Source: Acidianus sp. HS-5
GTDB lineage: Archaea; Thermoproteota; Thermoprotei_A; Sulfolobales; Sulfolobaceae
Reading direction: 5' to 3'
DNA length: 64,000 nucleotides
Assembly (NCBI RefSeq): GCF_021655615.1
Contig: NZ_AP025245.1
Coordinates: 2,480,001-2,544,000 of the forward strand
This document shows positions 1-9,189 of the stretch, piece after piece. How positions within the stretch are numbered: the first letter of the stretch is position 1; every line of letters starts with the position of its first letter. The notes beneath the pieces are model-generated. The model did not search any database and was not told where the DNA came from. It was given only the letters and a program-made list of their open reading frames with translations. The translations under genes were made by a program, and so were the position numbers.

Positions 1-84
1 GATTTCTGAAATTGGTACGCTATTTACATTAATTTTCCCAAATATTTGTGATGTAATGTTACTAAGTTCGCTTAATGCCATCAT
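1..84 (-). CDS. Partial unknown protein (N-terminal 28 codons)
   Basis: An open frame reads off the left edge from an ATG at 84 (a second ATG follows directly at 81) and begins MMALSELSNITSQ. There is no stop inside the window. It is divergent from cdvA and from the C/D RNA candidate at 137-191. The element GGTATAAATA on the minus strand near 107-117 would place a start of transcription at about 86, which fits leaderless translation. Too little is visible to name a family. Confidence 0.5.
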   Translation of the reverse strand, partial: MMALSELSNITSQIFGKINVNSVPISEI

Positions 85-136
85 TTATTCATTTTATGTT
101 TAAAGTTTATTTATACCACAACCCATAATATTACTC

Positions 137-191
137 GCCTGATGATGAAGGTTAAAAGCGCTTATCTGTGATGAAAAAAACCTTCTGACGA
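137..191 (+). ncRNA. Candidate C/D-box sRNA upstream of cdvA
   Basis: The boxes occur in the right order and spacing: C box ATGATGA at 142-148, a D'-like CTGT at 166-169 overlapping a C' box GTGATGA at 168-174, and D box CTGA at 185-188. This leaves guides of 17 and about 10 nt. A TATA-like element (TTTATTTATA, 107-117) lies about 26 bp upstream of the expected 5' end near 137, so the RNA could have its own promoter. The weak point is the imperfect, overlapping D'/C' pair. No rRNA or tRNA target was recognised. Confidence 0.5.
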
Positions 192-201
192 GCCTTAACT
201 C

Positions 202-238
202 TTTTAAATATTTTATCTCAACATGTAACTTTGAGGAG
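202..238 (+). promoter_or_regulatory. cdvA core promoter and Shine-Dalgarno
   Basis: TTTTAAATATTTT at 202-214 looks like a TATA box; transcription would start near 232-234. GAGGAG at 233-238 lies 7 nt before the ATG at 246, which decides the cdvA start in favour of ATG 246 over the TTG at 231 that is part of the Shine-Dalgarno stretch. Confidence 0.5.
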
Positions 239-245
239 TATTACC

Positions 246-960
<715 letters not shown>

Positions 961-977
961 CAAGCCAGTGAAATAGA

Positions 978-1754
978 ATGCTAGAAAAGTTACCCATATT
1001 TTCACGCTTTAATGGTGATAAGAAAAAGAGAGCTCAGCTTGGCAAGCTATTAACTGAAATATCAATTAAGTTAAAGGATCAACAAAGCAAGTTAGAGGAA
1101 GGAATGCATAGGTTAAAAGAAAGAGATAAGGAACTTTTTGAAAAGCTTGTTAGAGCACAAATAGAGGGTGATACTGCAAGGGCCACAATTTATGCTCAAG
1201 AAATTTCAGACATTAGAAAAATGATTAAAATAATCTATACAGCATTCTTAGCAATAGAGAAGGTAAGGCTAAAGTTAGATACTGTACAAGAATTACAGGG
1301 AGTATCTTTAGTCCTATTCCCTGTAGTGAAAATCTTGGGAGAACTGAAGGATCAAATAAGGGGGATAGCACCAGAGGTTGCTTTGGCTTTAGATTCAATA
1401 ACAAGCAGTGTAAATAGTATTGCAGTAGAAACTGGAGCTTTGAGCGATAAGACAGTTTTACCTTCTACGGTAGATGAACAAGCTAAGAAAATTATGGAAG
1501 AAGCACAAAGAACTGCAGAGATTAAGATAAAAGAAATGCTACCAGATTTGCCTCATCCGCCAACTACAACTCCAGTAAAATTACAACAGGAAAGGAAAAA
1601 GCTAGATGAGAGGGAACTTTTAAACTATATTAATAATAACGGAGGATTTTTAGACATAGAATATGTAGTTAAAAAATACGGAGTAGAAAAAGACGAAATA
1701 ATGGGTTTACTTAAGGAAATGGCAACCAAAGGACTAATTAGTATTGAGGCATGA
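978..1754 (+). CDS. cdvB: ESCRT-III-like cell division protein CdvB
   Basis: CdvB is the archaeal ESCRT-III homologue that polymerises at the division site. The 258-residue protein has an ESCRT-III helical core (about 15-170), a proline-rich linker with LPDLPHPP (about 190-200) that resembles the MIM2 motif recognised by the CdvC MIT domain, and a C-terminal winged helix (about 212-258), the CdvA-binding module. It lies between cdvA and cdvC and its stop codon is 4 bp before the cdvC ATG, so coupled translation is likely. The full set of motifs distinguishes it from the shorter CdvB2 encoded at 24928-25584. Confidence 0.95.
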   Translation: MLEKLPIFSRFNGDKKKRAQLGKLLTEISIKLKDQQSKLEEGMHRLKERDKELFEKLVRAQIEGDTARATIYAQEISDIRKMIKIIYTAFLAIEKVRLKLDTVQELQGVSLVLFPVVKILGELKDQIRGIAPEVALALDSITSSVNSIAVETGALSDKTVLPSTVDEQAKKIMEEAQRTAEIKIKEMLPDLPHPPTTTPVKLQQERKKLDERELLNYINNNGGFLDIEYVVKKYGVEKDEIMGLLKEMATKGLISIEA

Positions 1755-1758
1755 GAAA

Positions 1759-2871
1759 ATGAGCGCACCAGTAATGCTAGAGGAGATGGCAAGGAAATAC
1801 GCTATAACTGCAGTTAGAGCGGATAAAGAAGGTAATAAAGATGAAGCAGTAACTTATTATAAGAAAGCAATAGACGTTTTAACTCAAATAGTAGTTTTAT
1901 ATCCGAATTCTCCAACAAGGCAAGCTTACGAGCAAATGATTGACGAATATAAGAAACGTGTAAACGCTCTTGAGAATATGTTACCTGATACGCCTCAAGA
2001 AGATAACACGCAAAAAACTGATGATGAATTAGTTATGAAAGAAAAACCTAAAGTTTCCTTCTCAGATATTGTTGGCTTAGACGATGTAAAAGAAGCACTA
2101 AAAGAGTCCATAATATATCCTTCAAGGAGACCTGACTTATTCCCGTTAGGATGGCCTAGAGGGATCCTATTATATGGACCTCCAGGCAATGGAAAAACAA
2201 TGCTTGCTGCAGCAGTAGCAAATGAAATAGATTCTTACTTTATTCATGTTGATGCAGCATCTATCATGTCAAAATGGTTAGGAGAAGCTGAAAAGAATGT
2301 TGCTAAAATATTCAACACTGCAAGAGAATATTCCAAGAAAGATAATAAACCAGCTATAATCTTCGTTGATGAAATTGACGCATTACTTGGAACATATACT
2401 TCTGAAGTAGGCGGAGAAGTTAGAGTTAGAAACCAGTTCTTAAAGGAAATGGACGGAATAATGGACAAGAATGAAAACTCCATGGTTTATGTTATAGGCG
2501 CTACTAATAAACCTTGGAGACTTGATGAACCGTTCTTAAGGAGATTTCAAAAAAGAATTTATGTACCGTTACCAGATTTTAATCAGAGATTAGAATTGTT
2601 CAAAAATTATACATCAAAAGTGAAGCTAAGTAATGTTAATCTCCAAGAATTAGCCAACATCACTGAAGGTTATTCTGCAAGCGATATAAGGGATATAATT
2701 CAGTCAGCTCACATGAGGGTAGTGAAAGAAATGTTTGAGAAGAACTTGTCAGAACCTAGAGAGATAACTACGGAAGACTTTAAAGAAGTCTTAAAAATAA
2801 GGAAGCCTAGCGTTAATCAAGAACTCCTTAAAGCATATGAAGCTTGGACTGAAAAGTTTAAGGCGTTATAA
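1759..2871 (+). CDS. cdvC: AAA ATPase CdvC (Vps4 homologue)
   Basis: CdvC is the ATPase that remodels or disassembles CdvB filaments during abscission. From the ATG at 1759 the 370-residue protein begins with a MIT domain (about 1-75, TPR-like EGNKDEAVTYYKKAIDVL), followed by a linker and one AAA domain with Walker A GPPGNGKT (about 140-147), Walker B IIFVDEID (about 200-207), sensor GATNKPWRLDEP and a Vps4-like C-terminal helix. A TTG at 1744 is possible but lies within GAGG, the probable ribosome binding site. A C/D RNA candidate on the opposite strand begins directly after its stop. Confidence 0.95.
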   Translation: MSAPVMLEEMARKYAITAVRADKEGNKDEAVTYYKKAIDVLTQIVVLYPNSPTRQAYEQMIDEYKKRVNALENMLPDTPQEDNTQKTDDELVMKEKPKVSFSDIVGLDDVKEALKESIIYPSRRPDLFPLGWPRGILLYGPPGNGKTMLAAAVANEIDSYFIHVDAASIMSKWLGEAEKNVAKIFNTAREYSKKDNKPAIIFVDEIDALLGTYTSEVGGEVRVRNQFLKEMDGIMDKNENSMVYVIGATNKPWRLDEPFLRRFQKRIYVPLPDFNQRLELFKNYTSKVKLSNVNLQELANITEGYSASDIRDIIQSAHMRVVKEMFEKNLSEPREITTEDFKEVLKIRKPSVNQELLKAYEAWTEKFKAL

Positions 2872-2925
2872 ATCAGTTACCCCAAGTGCACTTCATCGTT
2901 CAGTTGGCATGTCTAACATCATTAA
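2872..2925 (-). ncRNA. Candidate C/D-box sRNA between cdvC and topA
   Basis: Read on the minus strand the 55-bp gap holds a C box ATGATGT (2922-2916, one mismatch), a 12-nt guide, D' box CTGA (2903-2900), C' box ACGATGA (2899-2893, one mismatch), a 16-nt guide and D box CTGA (2876-2873). The lack of a spacer between D' and C' is unusual. It lies directly behind the topA stop, so it may be processed from the topA 3' end. No target was recognised. Confidence 0.55.
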
Positions 2926-2926
2926 G

Positions 2927-4900
2927 TTAAATAGATAATATATCGCTTATTAATTTTCCTGTGGATTTACTTCCCTTGATATACTTTAGAATAGTCTGTG
3001 TATCAAACTCTGTTCTATCACTCCAGGTTTTTATTGCTTCATCTAATTTTTCCTTAGCTGTTAAATGATACTTACATAACCCATTATTTTCTGATTCAAA
3101 ATCACATAGTTTACATTTCTTATAACTAACTAAATTCAATCCTTTTGCTAATTCTATTCCTATAATTTCTCTATTATATTTTTCAAAATATTTGGAAATT
3201 TTATTTTTAACTTCTTCAATTACTTCATCTTTATTAGCCTCACCGTAAACGATTTCATTTAACTTATCTTCCATATCTGCAGTCATTTTAACGTTAGTCA
3301 ATTCATTAAAGTATTTTTCAAGAACTTCTGAAACAATCATACCTAGCTTTGTTGGGTAGATATAGCTTCTCTGCGTACCAACATATTTTCTTTGAAATAA
3401 AGTCTCTATAATTTTCCCTCTAGTAGCCTCAGTACCTATTTTTGCATCTTCCATCCATTTAAGTAAAGAAACCCTAGTAAATTTTGTAGAAGGTTTAGTC
3501 AATAAAAGCCTTGGCTTAATTGATACTATTTCTACTTCATTGCCTTCATTAACGCTAAGAATATCCTCATTTTCAAATTTATGGTAAGGATAAATATTTA
3601 ACCATCCTTCATAAGTTATTTTTTGAAAACTTAACTGTAAGTTGAATCTCTCTTTCTCAAATTTTAAAATAATCCTTTGCTTAGTAACTTCCGCATCTCT
3701 AGATATTGACGCTAAGAATCTTCTCACAATAAGTTCGTAAACTTCACTTTCCTGCTTGCCAAGTTTTTTAGGAACAGCTCCAGTAGGGTAAATAGCTGGA
3801 TGAGCTGGATCATCTTTACTACCTTGTCTGACCATAAACTTTCCGTTAGTCATGAATTTCAATTCATTTATTAATTTCTCAAATCTTTGAGATAATCCCG
3901 ATACAATCTCATTAATATTTACTGTTGCTGGTATCCTTTGACTGTTAGTTCTAGGATAACTTATTACTCCGTCTAGATAGAGCTCTTCTCCTATCCTTTC
4001 AGTTCTATAAGGTGATAATCTGAATAACCTTCCTGCTTCTAATTGTAAGTCTCCTAAATTGAAAGGAGGTGGTCTAATAATTTTATCCTTACTTAAAATA
4101 TTTCTATCAATTATTAATTTATCTTTCTTTATTTTTACTATTACCGATCTAGCGTCTGCTATATTATAAAACTCTTGGTCTAAAAATACTGTAGTTACTA
4201 AATTTCCTAGCTTAATTTTCAGTTCTACTTTGAAATAAGGTAAAGGAACAAAGGTTTCCCTATCGATATGTCTTTTAACAACTTCTATTAACGTTGGACT
4301 CTGTACTCTTCCAGCACTCAATATCACGCTCTTCTTTGAAACGTCTTTTACTGCACGCATTAAAGCTCTACTAACATTTATTCCCCAAAGCCAATCAACA
4401 ACATGCCTGGCTACCCCCGCATTCACCATATTATAATCTAATGGCTGTAAATTATTGAAGGATTTGATCAACTCCTCTTTAGTTAGTGAAGAAAATTTCA
4501 TTCTTTTAGCTTTCCTTAAATCTCCAAAATTTTTTATTATCATATATCCAATTACTGAACCTTCTATATCATAGTCACAAGCATTTATGTATTCTTTAGC
4601 ATACTTGCATAGTTTCTGGAGTAGAAGCAAATACTTTCTAGTGTAGTAAGATTTCTTATCAATCTCCCATAATGGTTTCCATTCAACATCATATACAGGA
4701 AATCCTGAAGGACCAGTTAAATTAAATAAATGACCTACAGCTGACGCTATTATCAAATTTTTTGAAGGAATTATCCAATATAATGCGGAATTAGATTTAC
4801 AAGTTATGAATTTTGAAGAAAAAGCATCTACTATCTTCCTAGCCGCTTTAGGTTTTTCAGCTATAATTAATGTATAATTCCTTGGATTACAGGATATAAT
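2927..4900 (-). CDS. topA: Type IA DNA topoisomerase (topoisomerase III-like)
   Basis: A type IA topoisomerase relaxes or decatenates DNA through a transient 5'-phosphotyrosine. The TOPRIM glutamate motif YTLIIAEKPKAA is encoded at about 4880-4840, upstream of the first TTG at 4756, so the true start must be upstream of that TTG. CDYDIEGSVIGY is the degenerate second TOPRIM acidic motif; the catalytic domain carries LYLDGVISYPRTNSQ with the active-site tyrosine, then GTEATRGKIIETL. A short cysteine-containing tail (KKCKLCDFES) follows. In frame between the stop at 4940-4942 and the TOPRIM there is no ATG, GTG or TTG; I place the start at ATT 4900, which overlaps the Rpo6 stop as TAATT. ATA 4897 is the alternative. 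Product identity is firm; the start is inferred. Confidence 0.85.
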   Translation of the reverse strand: MISCNPRNYTLIIAEKPKAARKIVDAFSSKFITCKSNSALYWIIPSKNLIIASAVGHLFNLTGPSGFPVYDVEWKPLWEIDKKSYYTRKYLLLLQKLCKYAKEYINACDYDIEGSVIGYMIIKNFGDLRKAKRMKFSSLTKEELIKSFNNLQPLDYNMVNAGVARHVVDWLWGINVSRALMRAVKDVSKKSVILSAGRVQSPTLIEVVKRHIDRETFVPLPYFKVELKIKLGNLVTTVFLDQEFYNIADARSVIVKIKKDKLIIDRNILSKDKIIRPPPFNLGDLQLEAGRLFRLSPYRTERIGEELYLDGVISYPRTNSQRIPATVNINEIVSGLSQRFEKLINELKFMTNGKFMVRQGSKDDPAHPAIYPTGAVPKKLGKQESEVYELIVRRFLASISRDAEVTKQRIILKFEKERFNLQLSFQKITYEGWLNIYPYHKFENEDILSVNEGNEVEIVSIKPRLLLTKPSTKFTRVSLLKWMEDAKIGTEATRGKIIETLFQRKYVGTQRSYIYPTKLGMIVSEVLEKYFNELTNVKMTADMEDKLNEIVYGEANKDEVIEEVKNKISKYFEKYNREIIGIELAKGLNLVSYKKCKLCDFESENNGLCKYHLTAKEKLDEAIKTWSDRTEFDTQTILKYIKGSKSTGKLISDILSI

Positions 4901-5187
4901 TAACCCCCTAAAACTTCCTTTACTGATATTAACTCTACTTTACCATTAGGGAACCTCCTTCTAATAGTTACAGGTAAAACTCCCCTCTTTAATTCTTCCT
5001 CTGCAATAGATATTGAATTTAATTGCTCGAGCTTAAATTCAGATATATCTATTAAAGGTACTGCCCCCATTGCAAGCTGTAAAGCCCTGGCACTAATTAT
5101 TCTTGCAATTTCATAAATAGTTAATCTCTTCTTCCACGATTCGATATAAGCATCGTTCAACCTGTTAACAATATCTAATTCAGACAT
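4900..5187 (-). CDS. rpoK: RNA polymerase subunit Rpo6 (RpoK)
   Basis: Rpo6 is the archaeal counterpart of eukaryotic Rpb6 and bacterial omega and stabilises the RNA polymerase clamp region. The 95-residue product has the family signature LTIYEIARIISARALQLAMG and a C-terminal RFPNGKVELISV segment. A TATA-like AAATTTATTTT about 25-30 bp upstream of the ATG suggests a leaderless message. It precedes the topoisomerase gene, and its stop overlaps the proposed ATT start of that gene by one base. Confidence 0.9.
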   Translation of the reverse strand: MSELDIVNRLNDAYIESWKKRLTIYEIARIISARALQLAMGAVPLIDISEFKLEQLNSISIAEEELKRGVLPVTIRRRFPNGKVELISVKEVLGG

Positions 5188-5223
5188 CTTAAGAAGATAA
5201 TAATCTAGGAAAATAAATTTACC

Positions 5224-6342
5224 TTACCATATAACTTCTTGCATCAAGAAGTCAGGAAGTTTACAATCTTCTGGCGGTTTAACTTCAATATCTTGCTTTA
5301 ACACATCAGAAAGCGCTATAAGCAATCTGGATATTGCTCTATCGTCTACTACTCCAAGTATTCCTATCCTAATTATCTTATCCTTTAATTCTCCCATACC
5401 ACCGCTTATTTCTATTCCACGTTTTTTCAACTCGTCCCTAAGAGACTTGGAAGGAATAGGAGCAACTCCCGCTACTACAGTATTAGAGAAATTACTCTCG
5501 TTACCGAACAGCGAGAAATTGATCTTAGATAGTACAGATCTTAAATAACTGCTACAAGCTTCATGTCTCCTTATCCTATTTTTAAGCCCTTCCATCTCTA
5601 AAAGCTCTGCTGCCCTTAATGAGGCAAAGAATGCCCCTGTTGAAGGTGTAAACGGAGTTTCATACTTATCTTGGAATTTTAACGCCAATTTTAAATTAAG
5701 ATAATTTGGAAGATCGTCATCATGAAGGTCATTTATTCCTTCCTCTGATAATGCTACGAACCCCATTCCCGGTACTGAGGCTAATGCTTTTTGACTACCA
5801 GTAGCTACTGCATCAACACGCCAATTATTAACATCAATTTCGTACGCAGCGAATCCAGAAACTGAATCAACTAAAAACTTCTTACCAGAACCTTTAACTG
5901 CCTTACTTACTTCCCCTAGATTTCTAAACGCTATCCCAGTACTTGTTTCATTATGAACTAAAGCTACAGCATCTGCATCTTTATTTTCCTCTAAGGCTAC
6001 TTTTACTTCTTCTAAAGAAAATCCTTCTCCTGCAGGCTTCGAGTAAACCTTTGCTATACAGCCTCTCCTATTTATGGAATCCAATAATCTATTACTGAAC
6101 TCTCCGTAAGTGAACACTATTACTTTTTCTCCTCTCTTTAGGAGTGAGAAAACCATTGATTCTACAGCTAACGTACCAGAACCAGTAAGCAATGCAACCC
6201 TGTTAGAGTTAAAATGATTTCTCATTTTCTCTTCTAATGACTTCACTACTTCTCTAAATTCATCGGATCTATGATTAACAACTCTGGTCGTTGCAAAAGA
6301 AACGCTTTGAGGTACATTAACTGGACCAGGTATTAAAATCAA
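5224..6342 (-). CDS. Class V aminotransferase (SerC/serine-pyruvate type)
   Basis: PLP-dependent transaminase of fold type I, class V (alanine-glyoxylate/serine-pyruvate branch). The 372-residue protein opens with LIPGPVNVP, has HNETSTG, the cofactor aspartate in FLVDSVSGF (about 159) and the PLP lysine in TGSQKA (K185). It overlaps serA by 4 bp, which suggests that the pair makes serine: SerA oxidises 3-phosphoglycerate and this enzyme may transaminate phosphohydroxypyruvate in place of a classical SerC. That substrate is inference; serine-glyoxylate or alanine-glyoxylate activity is possible. Confidence 0.8.
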   Translation of the reverse strand: MILIPGPVNVPQSVSFATTRVVNHRSDEFREVVKSLEEKMRNHFNSNRVALLTGSGTLAVESMVFSLLKRGEKVIVFTYGEFSNRLLDSINRRGCIAKVYSKPAGEGFSLEEVKVALEENKDADAVALVHNETSTGIAFRNLGEVSKAVKGSGKKFLVDSVSGFAAYEIDVNNWRVDAVATGSQKALASVPGMGFVALSEEGINDLHDDDLPNYLNLKLALKFQDKYETPFTPSTGAFFASLRAAELLEMEGLKNRIRRHEACSSYLRSVLSKINFSLFGNESNFSNTVVAGVAPIPSKSLRDELKKRGIEISGGMGELKDKIIRIGILGVVDDRAISRLLIALSDVLKQDIEVKPPEDCKLPDFLMQEVIW

Positions 6343-7313
6343 ATCTTAACACCTAGTTCCTTTATAGCATCAAGTAAGTTCTCGGTAGTGGTTACTGCTA
6401 CTCTATATTGTGCCTCTTTTGTTTGCGCACCAATATGAGTAGTTATTGTAACTCTCTCATGCTTCAACAGCTCGAATTCCCACTCTTCTTTAGGCTGCTC
6501 ATGCCATAAGACATCTGCCGCATATGCATAAACTTTACCGTTATTTATGTACTTTAGCAAGACTTGCCCATCAATAGCTGCTGCTCTGCTAGTATTTACT
6601 ATAATTACATTATCCTTCATCATTTCGAATGCCTTCTCATCTAAGATTGGCTTAGCGTTCTTACTTACAGTTACATGTAAAGAAATAACGTCAGATTGTT
6701 TTAACAATTCCTCTAACGTTACTGGAGTTATTCCTAATTGTACTGCCCTATCCTTTATGTCTACTACATCATAAGCTAATACTTTCATTCCCATTGCCTT
6801 TGCAATTATTCCAAGTTTAGTGCCTATCCTTCCGAATCCTATTATTCCTATTGTTTTTCCTGCAAGCTCTAAGCCTTCTATTTTCTTGAATATACCACTC
6901 TTAGCTAATGTCATCGACGTGTACATTTTCCTAGCTCCTGCTACCATAAGTCCTATTGTTAATTCTACTGCAGAATCTGTAGATGCACCAGGAGCATAAA
7001 CTATCTTTATTTCTCTTTCTTGAGCGGCATCAGTATCAATGTTATCTAATCCTATTCCTGCTCTAGCAATTATTTTGAGCCTTTTTCCTCTTTCTATAAC
7101 ATCTCTAGTTACTTTTGTTCTACTTCTTACTACTATTATATCATAATTCTCTATTATCTTTAGTAACTCTTCTTTAGAAATCTCTGGTTGATAGTCTACA
7201 TGGAATCCCTTTTCTTTTAGCGTGTTTAACATTACGTCAGCTACTGGGTCGGTTATTAAGATATTTAGATTTTCTTTATTGAGAGAATTAGATTGTATAG
7301 TAGTTTGCTCCAT
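6339..7313 (-). CDS. serA: D-3-phosphoglycerate dehydrogenase
   Basis: NAD-dependent 2-hydroxyacid dehydrogenase that begins serine synthesis. The protein has the split catalytic domain, a Rossmann motif GIIGFGRIGTKLG (about 158-170), the substrate arginine in NTSRAA, and the glutamate/histidine catalytic elements ending in THIGAQTKEAQYR. At 324 residues it is the short form without an ACT or ASB regulatory domain, so feedback by serine through such a domain is not expected. It is first in a two-gene unit with the class V aminotransferase. Another 2-hydroxyacid substrate cannot be excluded. Confidence 0.85.
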   Translation of the reverse strand: MEQTTIQSNSLNKENLNILITDPVADVMLNTLKEKGFHVDYQPEISKEELLKIIENYDIIVVRSRTKVTRDVIERGKRLKIIARAGIGLDNIDTDAAQEREIKIVYAPGASTDSAVELTIGLMVAGARKMYTSMTLAKSGIFKKIEGLELAGKTIGIIGFGRIGTKLGIIAKAMGMKVLAYDVVDIKDRAVQLGITPVTLEELLKQSDVISLHVTVSKNAKPILDEKAFEMMKDNVIIVNTSRAAAIDGQVLLKYINNGKVYAYAADVLWHEQPKEEWEFELLKHERVTITTHIGAQTKEAQYRVAVTTTENLLDAIKELGVKI

Positions 7314-7391
7314 TTATATCACCACAACTAGAATTTATTTTTACCATGATGATGAAAAAACATAAGAAGAAGTAATATAAGAAGAGAAAAT

Positions 7392-7420
7392 TAAGCTTTC
7401 TTGATCAATTTTGAAGCTTA
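7392..7420. repeat. Inverted repeat in serA/ogg intergenic region
   Basis: TAAGCTT at 7392-7398 and AAGCTTA at 7414-7420 are exact reverse complements around a 15-base loop. The repeat lies in the 165-bp gap between serA and the Ogg2 gene, both on the minus strand. It could be an operator or an RNA hairpin near the 5' side of serA; no T-tract follows to make it a convincing terminator. The rest of the gap holds no gene that I can see. Confidence 0.3.
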
Positions 7421-7478
7421 CTAAGGTTACCATTTTTAACTCATATATATGACAAATCTCTGGTTTATATACTTTTAT

Positions 7479-8093
7479 TTATTTTACTAACTTATTAGTC
7501 TCCTTATACCATATAAACAAATCAAGCAAACCTGGTGGTAAATTTAAAGAAATAGATACACTTCTCAAAACTGACTCTATATAAATGTAATCATTTTTTG
7601 ATAAAGATCTTTTATTGTAAGGAAAATAATAAGATAGAAATTTTAGTATATGCCTATCTAATATTGCTAAATTGAAATATCCAACGTTTCTCAGGAAATG
7701 ACTTGCTTCTTTCATCCCTATTCCTTCAATCTGAAGGAGTTCATCTCTAGCTTCATATTCGTCTTTATTTGCTATAGGATAAATCCATTTTTTCAGGTTA
7801 CCATAATATTTCCTTGCATTGAGTAAATATTTTGCCTTCAAATTATAGAATCTATATCCAGAACTCTTAAGAATTTTAGATATATCTTTTTCCTTATCTA
7901 TAGTAAACAATTTGTCGTATAAATTATTCAGTGCTACATATGCACCAATGAAAGAAGAGTTAGAAGTTAAAATGCAAAGCACTAACTCTCTAAACCAAAC
8001 ATTTTCTCCAGATTTATTATTAAGCTTAAATTCCTCAGCCCTTTCTAGCACTCTTGCTCTTAACTTTGCGTTTCTTACTAGACTTCTTAGCAT
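7479..8093 (-). CDS. ogg: 8-oxoguanine DNA glycosylase/AP lyase, Ogg2 type
   Basis: Excises 8-oxoguanine and nicks the abasic site by beta-elimination in base excision repair. The 204-residue protein matches archaeal Ogg2 in length and motifs: a helix-hairpin-helix QIEGIGMKEASHFLRNVG with the catalytic lysine K128, followed by the activating aspartate in AILDRHIL (D146). The start is uncertain: ATG 8093 overlaps the upstream lysine-rich gene by 59 bp, while an in-frame GTG at 8051 would shorten it by 14 residues and the overlap to 17 bp. The two genes are probably co-transcribed. Confidence 0.85.
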   Translation of the reverse strand: MLRSLVRNAKLRARVLERAEEFKLNNKSGENVWFRELVLCILTSNSSFIGAYVALNNLYDKLFTIDKEKDISKILKSSGYRFYNLKAKYLLNARKYYGNLKKWIYPIANKDEYEARDELLQIEGIGMKEASHFLRNVGYFNLAILDRHILKFLSYYFPYNKRSLSKNDYIYIESVLRSVSISLNLPPGLLDLFIWYKETNKLVK

Positions 8094-8550
8094 TCTTTTT
8101 CTTCTTTGATTTCTTACTCTTCTTTTTCTTCTTATTCTTAACTATCGTAGGTTTAACTTCAGTAATGTCAGAAGACGAAATAATCTTAGTTCCGTCACTA
8201 GTATCCAAAATTATAAAAGGATAATCCTTAATATCAAAATTTAGGCCTATAACGAAGGAATCCATAGCTGTATTTATATAATCAATTTTTGCGTATTCAT
8301 TATTAAATTCTTTAGGTACACCTATTTTGAATATTTTAGTAGGAAGAGGAAATTTATATTTACAATCAACATTGGAATTAATAATTTCGCTTCCTTTAAT
8401 TTTAATAATAACTACTTCACCTTCTATAATTTTAGACTCTGGATCATCTAGGTGATCCGTTTCCTCTTCTTTATATTTTTTAATACTCACCAGAGGGAAA
8501 TTGTTAACATTAATAATCTCTGGCTTATAATACTCCACTATAGCTTTCAT
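8035..8550 (-). CDS. Uncharacterised protein with lysine-rich tail
   Basis: I do not recognise this 171-residue protein. Residues 1-135 look like a compact alpha/beta or beta-rich domain (FPLPTKIFKIGVPKEF, YPFIILDTSDGTKII); about 138-171 form a very basic tail of mostly K, S and R resembling nucleic-acid-binding tails. The DNA encoding the end of this tail also encodes the start of the Ogg2 protein in another frame. Given the overlap and position it is probably first in an operon with the DNA glycosylase; a DNA- or RNA-binding role is only inference. Confidence 0.65.
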   Translation of the reverse strand: MKAIVEYYKPEIINVNNFPLVSIKKYKEEETDHLDDPESKIIEGEVVIIKIKGSEIINSNVDCKYKFPLPTKIFKIGVPKEFNNEYAKIDYINTAMDSFVIGLNFDIKDYPFIILDTSDGTKIISSSDITEVKPTIVKNKKKKKSKKSKKKKNAKKSSKKRKVKSKSARKG

Positions 8551-8659
8551 ATCTGGCTATATTTTATCATCCAAAATATTAAATCCTAGTCTGAACATGA
8601 TGGTAAAACCTCTGCAGAAAATTATATATACAATACTAAGTAGATGTTAAGGAGAGATC

Positions 8660-8874
<215 letters not shown>

Positions 8875-8878
<4 letters not shown>

Positions 8879-9189
8879 TAAAGTATTTTTTTGATGGAAA
8901 TCAAGTAACTCTCCTTGAGGACGATTCTTCGTTATTTATAATTATAGATATTCGAATAAAACTCAATAAATATTCTGGTACATTACTTGATAACAAGGTA
9001 CAGTTCTTTGACGTAAATATTCCCTTTAAGTATGGAAATATACTTAAAAAAGGAATATGTAAAATTAATAATGAGCTGTTTGTTTGTTATACAATTGCTA
9101 AGCTCGAAGGTAATATTAACGAATACAGTGAAAACAAGATAAAGGAAGTTTACAGTGAAGTCGTGGAAGTATTGAATAAAGTTACATGA
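8875..9189 (+). CDS. Uncharacterised small protein
   Basis: Unrecognised 104-residue protein, second in a two-gene unit with the zinc-ribbon protein; its ATG overlaps the upstream stop as ATGA. The sequence alternates hydrophobic strands (SLFIIIDIRIKL, VQFFDVNIPF) and ends in a predicted helix rich in E and K. No cysteine motif, signal peptide or membrane segment is evident. Its 3' end overlaps the convergent gene at 9150 by 40 bp. Confidence 0.55.

Noticed and set aside
7345..7400. ATGATGATGA upstream of serA, resembling a C box
   Set aside because: No CTGA D box follows at a suitable distance on that strand.
8596..8615. CTGAACATGATGG, resembling adjacent D and C boxes
   Set aside because: Boxes are in the wrong order and no second pair is present on either strand.
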